5,087 bases of DNA, from NCBI GenBank assembly GCA_017476305.1, contig JAFVAA010000124.1, positions 1-5,087 of the forward strand. The letters are read 5' to 3'. Positions 1 to 3,904 of the stretch are shown in pieces; position 1 is the stretch's first letter; each line of letters starts with the position of its first letter. The translations under genes and the position numbers were made by a program. The notes below the pieces were generated by a model. That model worked only from the letters and a program-made list of their open reading frames with translations, searched no databases and was not told the DNA's origin. This DNA is from Lachnospiraceae bacterium (GTDB taxonomy: Bacteria; Bacillota; Clostridia; Lachnospirales; Lachnospiraceae).

Positions 1-1049
1 AGCACAACGATTCCTGCCACCATAATAATCTCCGTATAGAGAAGCCCATAGCGGATTCCCTGTCTGACACGCTTCTTCTTTCCCATTCCGTAATTAAAGG
101 AAACAATCGGTGTGATCGCGTCACGAAGCCCGAAGCCTGCGAAAAATAAGAACTGCTGAATTTTATAAAAAATCCCGTATGCCGTCACTGCGCTGGCAGA
201 CACAGCCCCAAAGATCAGATTGATTCCATAGGTCATGAAGGACATCAGTGCCTGCATGATAATCGCCGGAAGTCCAATCTGATAAATCTCTTTTATAATA
301 GAAGCTTTTGGCTTCAAATAGGAAAACTGAAATCCCACCTCTTTATTTTTCGTGTGATGAAGCACCCCTGCCACAATCATAGATACAAACTGTCCGATAA
401 CCGTCGCCCATGCTGCTCCGGCAATCCCCATCTGCGGAAAGATGCCCCAGCCGAAAATAAGGACAGGATCTAAGACAATGTTCGTCACCGCACCGGCAAT
501 CTGCGCAGCAGTAGAAAAGACAGATCTTCCGGTAGACTGTAAGAGCTTTTCATAGATTCCAAACATGATATTTCCCAGACACAGGTATGTACAGATTTTT
601 AAATATGTTTTTCCCATGGACAATGTGATCTGGTCTGCGGTCTGACTTTCCAGATAGACATTGATTCCCAAAAGTCCTATGATTAAAAATACCACGTAAA
701 TCAGAAGCCCTAAGAAAATTCCATTTCCCGCAATCCGTGACACCTTTTTGAAATCCCTGGCACCCAGGGTTCTGGCGAGCAGTGCATTGACCCCTACTCC
801 GGTACCGATGGCAAAAGCCACGATGAGCATCTGCACCGGAAATGCCAGCGTCAGTGCATGGACCGCATGCTCTCCGGCATCCGTAATCCCATTTGTATCC
901 GGTATTCTCGCCACGAACATACTGTCTACAATGTTATAGCACGCCTGTAGGACCATCGACAGGATCATCGGAATCCCCATCGACAAAAGGACCTTTTTTA
1001 CAGGCTCCGTTCCCATTTTATTTGTTTCCTGTTTTTTTTCTTCTACCAT
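1..1049 (-). CDS. MATE family efflux transporter (3' end missing)
   Basis: This is an inner-membrane exporter of the MATE (NorM/MepA/DinF-like) family, which pumps cationic drugs or metabolites out in exchange for Na+ or H+. The first 349 residues are visible. Family members are usually about 450 residues, so roughly 100 C-terminal residues lie beyond the left edge. Family signs are the first helix with YNIVDSMFVAR (residues 38-48), the GTGVGVNALLARTLGARD stretch (82-99), helices around 110-130, and the second-half repeat starting with IYQIGLPAIIMQALMSF (255-271) and GFGLRDAITPIVSFNYGMG (305-323). A short hydrophilic insert follows helix 1 (about residues 50-62). The ATG at 1047-1049 has a GGAGG ribosome site five bases upstream (1055-1059), which decides the start over the later Met12. 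The gene follows a kinase gene on the same strand but appears to have its own promoter and structured leader. The substrate cannot be told from sequence. Confidence 0.93.
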   Translation of the reverse strand, partial: MVEEKKQETNKMGTEPVKKVLLSMGIPMILSMVLQACYNIVDSMFVARIPDTNGITDAGEHAVHALTLAFPVQMLIVAFAIGTGVGVNALLARTLGARDFKKVSRIAGNGIFLGLLIYVVFLIIGLLGINVYLESQTADQITLSMGKTYLKICTYLCLGNIMFGIYEKLLQSTGRSVFSTAAQIAGAVTNIVLDPVLIFGWGIFPQMGIAGAAWATVIGQFVSMIVAGVLHHTKNKEVGFQFSYLKPKASIIKEIYQIGLPAIIMQALMSFMTYGINLIFGAVSASAVTAYGIFYKIQQFLFFAGFGLRDAITPIVSFNYGMGKKKRVRQGIRYGLLYTEIIMVAGIVV

Positions 1050-1054
1050 CTTTA

Positions 1055-1081
1055 CCTCCATCCCTGCATATAAATATGCAG
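1055..1081 (-). promoter_or_regulatory. RBS of the MATE gene with adjacent hairpin
   Basis: A GGAGG Shine-Dalgarno (1055-1059) lies five bases before the ATG. Just upstream in the transcript is a near-perfect palindrome, CTGCATAT/ATATGCAG (1064-1071 and 1074-1081), which can form a 7-bp stem with a four-base loop. Its base is only four bases from the Shine-Dalgarno. It could tune ribosome access or be a DNA operator; the sequence does not decide. Confidence 0.6.
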
Positions 1082-1152
1082 CTCTTTTTAAAAATTCTGT
1101 CTTTTTACACCTCTGCTCACATCCCATAGTGCCCTTTGGGTGCATTGGAGCG

Positions 1153-1193
1153 TTTTTTCTTTATAGGGAACGAAGTTTCCTATAAAGAAAAAA
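1153..1193 (-). repeat. Long perfect-type hairpin in the MATE leader
   Basis: An inverted repeat with a 19-bp stem (1153-1171 with 1175-1193), a GAA triloop (TTC on the transcribed strand) and a single G-T wobble. The core is TTTATAGGGAAC-GAA-GTTTCCTATAAA. As RNA on the minus strand it is followed by CGCTCC rather than U residues, so it does not look like a terminator in that direction. On the plus strand it is followed by A residues. It lies in the untranslated leader of the MATE gene, and its 5' arm overlaps the U-tract of the neighbouring terminator. It may be a dispersed palindromic repeat or a leader RNA structure. Confidence 0.75.
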
Positions 1194-1228
1194 AAGAAAA
1201 AGCGCAAACCCAAATCTGGATTTACGCT
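1188..1228 (-). terminator. Intrinsic terminator between kinase and MATE genes
   Basis: On the minus strand an 11-bp stem pairs 1228-1218 with 1211-1201 (AGCGTAAATCC with GGGTTTGCGCT, two G-U wobbles) around a six-base loop. It is followed at once by a U-rich tract interrupted only by C (1200-1188). It lies about 60 bases after the stop codon of the PfkB gene and would end that transcript. It also lies downstream of the strong minus-strand promoter at 1250-1279, so transcripts heading for the MATE gene must pass it. That fits attenuation or a short RNA product. Confidence 0.8.
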
Positions 1229-1249
1229 CTTCGCTACTCGATGTCTGCT

Positions 1250-1279
1250 AGTATAACATATAATTTTCAAAAAAGTCAA
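1250..1279 (-). promoter_or_regulatory. Sigma-A promoter upstream of the MATE gene
   Basis: On the minus strand, TTGACT (1279-1274), an 18-base spacer, then TATACT (1255-1250) with a TG extended -10 (1258-1257). The predicted transcription start is near 1243, giving a leader of about 195 bases to the MATE start codon. It sits just past the stop of the PfkB gene. The 12-mer GTTATACTAGCA around the -10 (1257-1246) recurs exactly before the alpha-galactosidase gene. Confidence 0.75.
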
Positions 1280-1288
1280 GAAAATTTT

Positions 1289-2209
1289 TTACATTCCTCT
1301 GCGGTCAAAGATCAGGCTCTCCCACTGCTGCATCTGCTGCTCTGACATGAAACCATAGGAGGTTCCCATATAGCCGATCTTATGAGCAGAGAACAGAAGT
1401 GCCATACGGATTGCCTGCGAGGAATCCTTTACCTTTAAATAATAGTGGAGAAAGCAGGCAAATGCAGCATTTCCTGCACCGGCACCATTTACGACATCCT
1501 TTGTCTTTACCGGATTATACTTGACATTCAGCTTTTTCTCCCTGTCATACAGGACCAGACCGCCTTCATCCAATCCCACAATGATGATATCCGTATTATA
1601 CTTTTCTGCAATGCCCTTTGCAAACTCCTGCGGATCCTCCTCAATGGTATTGTCACTGAAATACAGGATATTTGCATTGGACAGGAAATCCTCATTGTAG
1701 ATCTCTTTTTCCTTATTGAACTGGTGGATCTTTACTGCCAGCTTCTTTTTATTTTTCTTTGCAATATCTATGAATGGTCTGCAGAAATTCGCATTGGAAA
1801 GTACCACCATATCCACATCCTTGGCAATCGGCTCCACAAGCTCCATATCGTATTCTGCATTTCGGATATCCTTCAGATCCTCGAACACCTGCTGCTTTCT
1901 TTTATTATCATAGAAAAAAATCTCTGCAGGTGTTTCCTTTAAGACCGGAAGCACATGCTCCGTCGGAAGCGTGATCCGGCGGTCAGGCGGATTGAACGCA
2001 TTCATGTTCTGATCCTTTCCTACTACCGTCATGAACTTGATTTCATTTCCGAGACTTTTTAAAGCAAGGGATACATTGAACGCATCTCCTCCTGCTGCCA
2101 TATAAATGGTGTCATGCGCCTCTGTGAATGGCGCATATTTGATAGGAAAGGATTCCACCTTGATAATCGTCTCCATCTGTGTGATTCCCGCTACAATAAA
2201 ATTCGCCAC
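1289..2209 (-). CDS. PfkB/ribokinase-family carbohydrate kinase, atypical active site
   Basis: A 306-residue protein of normal PfkB length and fold, a family that phosphorylates sugars or nucleosides with ATP in the cytoplasm. Visible family features in order are: the N-terminal strand MANFIVAGI; the first signature-like motif AAGGDAFNVSLALKSLG (38-54); TVVGKD (61-66); the NTIE motif (187-190, like family NxxE); IIIVGLDEGGLVLYD (208-222), matching the usual TLGxxG region; and the C-terminal signature. That last motif reads NGAGAGNAAF (241-250) where the family normally has GAGDAF, so the catalytic aspartate appears replaced. The start is GTG, chosen because AGGAGGT (2217-2223) lies seven bases upstream. 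The gene has its own near-consensus promoter. Substrate cannot be assigned: fructose, ribose, nucleoside or a non-catalytic role are all open. Confidence 0.9.
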   Translation of the reverse strand: MANFIVAGITQMETIIKVESFPIKYAPFTEAHDTIYMAAGGDAFNVSLALKSLGNEIKFMTVVGKDQNMNAFNPPDRRITLPTEHVLPVLKETPAEIFFYDNKRKQQVFEDLKDIRNAEYDMELVEPIAKDVDMVVLSNANFCRPFIDIAKKNKKKLAVKIHQFNKEKEIYNEDFLSNANILYFSDNTIEEDPQEFAKGIAEKYNTDIIIVGLDEGGLVLYDREKKLNVKYNPVKTKDVVNGAGAGNAAFACFLHYYLKVKDSSQAIRMALLFSAHKIGYMGTSYGFMSEQQMQQWESLIFDRRGM

Positions 2210-2216
2210 GTTTTTT

Positions 2217-2223
2217 ACCTCCT
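2217..2223 (-). promoter_or_regulatory. Ribosome binding site fixing the GTG start
   Basis: AGGAGGT, a near-perfect anti-16S match, lies seven bases before the GTG at 2207-2209. The best ribosome site in the region therefore selects a non-ATG start for the PfkB gene. Confidence 0.9.
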
Positions 2224-2255
2224 CTGTTCCAAAATTATATAAATTGAATGGATTC

Positions 2256-2317
2256 TACTGCAATTTCATTCTATCGTCCCTTCTTCTGTCAAAGTGCGAG
2301 AAAGGGACATACTGCAA
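2256..2317 (-). promoter_or_regulatory. PfkB leader: hairpin flanked by TTGCAGTA direct repeats
   Basis: The roughly 110-base leader of the PfkB transcript contains an inverted repeat GTCCCTT/AAGGGAC (2276-2282 with 2302-2308, loop about 19 bases). Two exact copies of TTGCAGTA on the minus strand flank it (2310-2317 and 2256-2263), 54 bases apart. The first copy begins within a few bases of the predicted transcription start. This could be a pair of operator half-sites or an RNA element; no known riboswitch was recognised. Confidence 0.4.
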
Positions 2318-2325
2318 CCTTTTAT

Positions 2326-2354
2326 ATTATACGATATAAAAAAATTTTTTTCAA
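2326..2354 (-). promoter_or_regulatory. Sigma-A promoter of the PfkB kinase gene
   Basis: On the minus strand, TTGAAA (2354-2349), a 17-base spacer rich in A and T tracts, then a perfect TATAAT (2331-2326). The predicted start is near 2319, leaving a leader of about 110 bases. The A/T tract in the spacer is typical of strong low-G+C promoters. Confidence 0.85.
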
Positions 2355-2398
2355 CCTTTCGGCCGGAACTTCACAGGATAAATAAATTGTCGGTGTAA

Positions 2399-2553
2399 CA
2401 GTTCACCCTTCAATGTCATTTAGTTTAGCCAACATCTAAAAGCAGGAAACTGTAATCTGTATATTTGTGCATCGTACCGAAGGTACTTTGGAGACTGTAT
2501 GGGGTCGCCGGTACATAGCAAAGTGCGAAATCGGGCACCAGAAGGGTGAAATG
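2399..2553. repeat. 155-bp island bounded by 13-bp inverted repeats
   Basis: CAGTTCACCCTTC (2399-2411) is the inverse complement, with one mismatch, of the sequence at 2541-2553; ten of these bases match without a break. The enclosed stretch is richer in G+C than its A/T-rich flanks and carries further small inverted repeats: TTTAG/CTAAA near 2420-2440, GTACC-GAA-GGTAC (2474-2486), CTTTG/CAAAG (2486-2490 with 2519-2523) and GTGC/GCAC (2523-2526 with 2535-2538). No open reading frame, clear promoter, U-tract or target-site duplication was seen. It could be a MITE-like insertion or a structured RNA gene; the sequence alone does not choose. Confidence 0.5.
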
Positions 2554-2567
2554 GATTTGAAATAAAA

Positions 2568-2596
2568 TTGACAGAAAATTGTGAAAAATATATAAT
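2568..2596 (+). promoter_or_regulatory. Consensus sigma-A promoter of the Big2 protein gene
   Basis: TTGACA (2568-2573), exactly 17 bases, then TATAAT (2591-2596): a perfect match to the housekeeping consensus. The predicted start is near 2603, giving a leader of about 100 bases. A second TATAAT follows at 2601-2606 but lacks a good -35. High expression is expected unless a regulator intervenes. Confidence 0.92.
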
Positions 2597-2631
2597 ATTC
2601 TATAATATTTTAACCAAAAAGCACTTTAAAT

Positions 2632-2654
2632 TTTTTTGCATCAGATGCAGAAAA
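2632..2654 (+). promoter_or_regulatory. Leader hairpin before the Big2 gene
   Basis: TTTTTTGCAT (2632-2641) and ATGCAGAAAA (2645-2654) can pair over ten positions with one wobble around a CAG loop. The centre, TGCATCAGATGCA, is a DNA palindrome. It lies in the untranslated leader about 40 bases before the ribosome site and is not followed by a T-run, so it is not a terminator. Confidence 0.4.
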
Positions 2655-2704
2655 GGATTTATTTTCCTATGCATTTGTTTGTATCGCCTGAAGGAGGTTT
2701 TGTT

Positions 2705-3574
2705 ATGAAAAAAATATTTAAAAGCAGGGTTTTGACCGGTGTATTGGTATTTGCATTTGTTCTGACAGGGTTGTCCATAGGGCTCCTGCCGCAGGCAAAG
2801 ACAGCACAGGCAGCAAAAAAGTATAAGCTTTCGGCCACCAGCCTGTCACTCACGGTGGGAGATACTGCCAAACTCAAGGTAGTCAAGGCAAAGAAGAACG
2901 CAAAGATCAAATGGTCATCTACGAAGAAGACCGTTGCCACCGTCACACAGAAGGGAAATGTGACGGCAAAGGGGGAAGGAACTGCATATATTAAAGCAAA
3001 GATCGGCTCCCAGACACTTCGTTGCTCTGTAAAAGTAGTTTTACCGGCAGGGGATACCGCTTTTTCAGATGTGGCTGCTTACATCGAAGAATATGGCATC
3101 CGGGATAGCGAAGGCGATCTATATGTCTCAAACGACGATGAAAGTGAAGATATCTACAGCAACGTATATTATTATGATAATAAGATAGAGGTGACCGCCG
3201 GATATGATATCACGATGGGCGATGAGCCTTATTACAGCGGGGTTTCCCTCCAGTTATTTGAAGACGGATCCGCTAAAGTGGTCTGGGATCTGTACGAGGA
3301 TGACGAGGATGATCCGTTCGTGACCTCCAAAGCCTATATTGATGATATCTCTGAATTTAGCAGCAAGTGGGATCTTGAATTTGATGAAGATGCAGATGAC
3401 TATGGCGATATTCCTTTCTATACAGCAGAAACAGCACTGAGCATGTTTGATGAATTTTTGTCAGATGCTCTGGATATGGATCTGGAGGATTATGGATTTG
3501 AGGTTTATTCGTCCTACAGCGAAAATAATTATGATGACTACGATGACTACGATGACTATGATGACTATGATTAA
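2705..3574 (+). CDS. Secreted Big2-domain protein with acidic DDY-repeat tail
   Basis: A 289-residue exported protein of unknown precise function. The N-terminus is a typical signal peptide: basic MKKIFKSR, a hydrophobic core (9-29), and a likely signal peptidase I site around AQA/AQAA (34-37). Residues 38-112 form one bacterial Ig-like group 2 domain, recognised by WSSTKKTVATVTQKGNVTAKGEGTAYIKA (70-98); such domains are common in surface and adhesion proteins. This domain is strongly basic. The remaining part (about 115-289) matches no family I know and is extremely acidic, with about 56 Asp/Glu against about 5 Lys/Arg, ending in tandem DDY units. There is no LPXTG motif or late membrane helix, so it is released or held non-covalently. 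ATG 2705 is chosen over an upstream TTG at 2636 because AGGAGGT (2692-2698) lies six bases before it and the signal peptide begins there. Confidence 0.9.
   Translation: MKKIFKSRVLTGVLVFAFVLTGLSIGLLPQAKTAQAAKKYKLSATSLSLTVGDTAKLKVVKAKKNAKIKWSSTKKTVATVTQKGNVTAKGEGTAYIKAKIGSQTLRCSVKVVLPAGDTAFSDVAAYIEEYGIRDSEGDLYVSNDDESEDIYSNVYYYDNKIEVTAGYDITMGDEPYYSGVSLQLFEDGSAKVVWDLYEDDEDDPFVTSKAYIDDISEFSSKWDLEFDEDADDYGDIPFYTAETALSMFDEFLSDALDMDLEDYGFEVYSSYSENNYDDYDDYDDYDDYD
3533..3571 (+). repeat. 9-bp tandem repeat encoding DDY units
   Basis: Four complete units of GATGACTAY (starting at 3533, 3542, 3551 and 3560) plus a partial GAT run straight into the TAA stop. The first two units end in TAC and the last two in TAT. 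The unit length is a multiple of three, so copy-number change would alter tail length without a frameshift. Confidence 0.9.
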
Positions 3575-3589
3575 TTTTCATCAGGAAAA

Positions 3590-3614
3590 TTATTTTTGTC
3601 ATTTGCAAAAATAA
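3590..3614 (+). other. A/T-rich hairpin in the 3' untranslated region
   Basis: TTATTTTTG (3590-3598) pairs perfectly with CAAAAATAA (3606-3614) around a seven-base loop. It lies 16 bases after the Big2 protein stop codon and upstream of the real terminator. It is not followed by a T-run, so it may only protect the 3' end or have no function. Confidence 0.35.
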
Positions 3615-3633
3615 AAGGATGCTTAGATTTTTG

Positions 3634-3683
3634 CGAGGATAAAGATTGCTATTCATTTTCAGCACTTTATCCTCGATTTTTTT
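3634..3683 (+). terminator. Intrinsic terminator of the Big2 protein gene
   Basis: A perfect 11-bp stem, CGAGGATAAAG (3634-3644) with CTTTATCCTCG (3665-3675), has a 20-base loop in which TGCT/AGCA can pair further. It is followed by A and seven T residues (3677-3683). The T-run is only on the plus-strand side, so it ends transcription from the Big2 gene and separates it from the alpha-galactosidase. Confidence 0.9.
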
Positions 3684-3719
3684 ATCCTGTTTCCCCGGAT
3701 GACAGCAGGACTGCTATTT

Positions 3720-3773
3720 TTGAAGCCCCTGTCCTCCATGAAGTTATACTAGCAAAAATGCAGTAAATATGAT
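3720..3773 (+). promoter_or_regulatory. Probable promoter region of the alpha-galactosidase gene
   Basis: TATACT (3745-3750) has TTGAAG (3720-3725) upstream with a long 19-base spacer. The bases around the -10 (3743-3754) repeat exactly a 12-mer found at the MATE promoter. An alternative -10, TATGAT (3768-3773), has only a poor -35. Both are weaker than the other promoters here, as would suit a gene needing an activator. The transcript leader would be about 125-150 bases. Confidence 0.45.
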
Positions 3774-3776
3774 AAA

Positions 3777-3888
3777 ATAAAGCCATAAACGGCTTTATCG
3801 TGCAAATTTGCAGAAACAGCGTTTTGCTTTCGATGGTGAAAGCAAAAATTGTTTCCAATGCGGCAGACAACAGCGTGATAAATCACGC
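3777..3888 (+). promoter_or_regulatory. Cluster of four inverted repeats in the galactosidase leader
   Basis: Four separate perfect inverted repeats lie within 112 bases. They are: ATAAAGCC/GGCTTTAT (3777-3784 with 3791-3798); the 12-base palindrome TGCAAATTTGCA (3801-3812); TTTTGCTTTC/GAAAGCAAAA (3822-3831 with 3838-3847, six-base spacer); and GCGTGA/TCACGC (3873-3878 with 3883-3888). The last ends six bases before the GAGGA ribosome site. None is followed by a T-run. Either they are operators for a sugar-responsive regulator or they form leader RNA structure. Confidence 0.6.
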
Positions 3889-3894
3889 AGAAAT

Positions 3895-3899
3895 GAGGA
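3895..3899 (+). promoter_or_regulatory. Ribosome binding site of the alpha-galactosidase gene
   Basis: GAGGA lies five bases before ATG 3905. In-frame starts further upstream, such as GTG 3800, ATG 3833 and ATG 3893, lack a comparable site. The first also lies within the hairpin cluster. The start is therefore placed at 3905. Confidence 0.7.
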
Positions 3900-3904
3900 T
3901 TGCT

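Noticed and set aside
1088..1279. Minus-strand leader peptide of 63 codons before the MATE gene
   Set aside because: Its start codon is a TTG inside the -35 box of the promoter, so it would not be in the transcript, and it reads through the terminator and hairpin as low-complexity Phe and Lys runs.
1445..1942. Plus-strand open frame of 165 codons opposite the PfkB gene
   Set aside because: It lies fully antisense to a gene with clear family motifs, has no good ribosome site, and its composition (Ile/Leu/Cys-rich) is that of a reverse-strand shadow.
2399..2553. Cyclic-di-GMP or T-box riboswitch in the island upstream of the Big2 gene
   Set aside because: GGAAAC and GAAGGGTG fragments recall such elements, but the conserved cores are absent. 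The island also lies upstream of the consensus promoter at 2568, so it would not be in the Big2 transcript.
3357..3665. Minus-strand open frame of 102 codons with His/Ser repeats
   Set aside because: The repeats are the reverse reading of the GATGACTAY units of the Big2 protein gene, and the frame starts inside the terminator of that gene.
3704..3721. Small second terminator AGCA-GGAC-TGCT followed by ATTTTT
   Set aside because: The stem is only four base pairs, and the strong terminator just upstream already explains transcript ending.
3800..3904. GTG 3800 as the start of the galactosidase, adding 35 residues
   Set aside because: The start has no ribosome site, overlaps the hairpin cluster, and the added residues do not resemble a GH36 N-terminus. 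ATG 3905 with GAGGA fits better.
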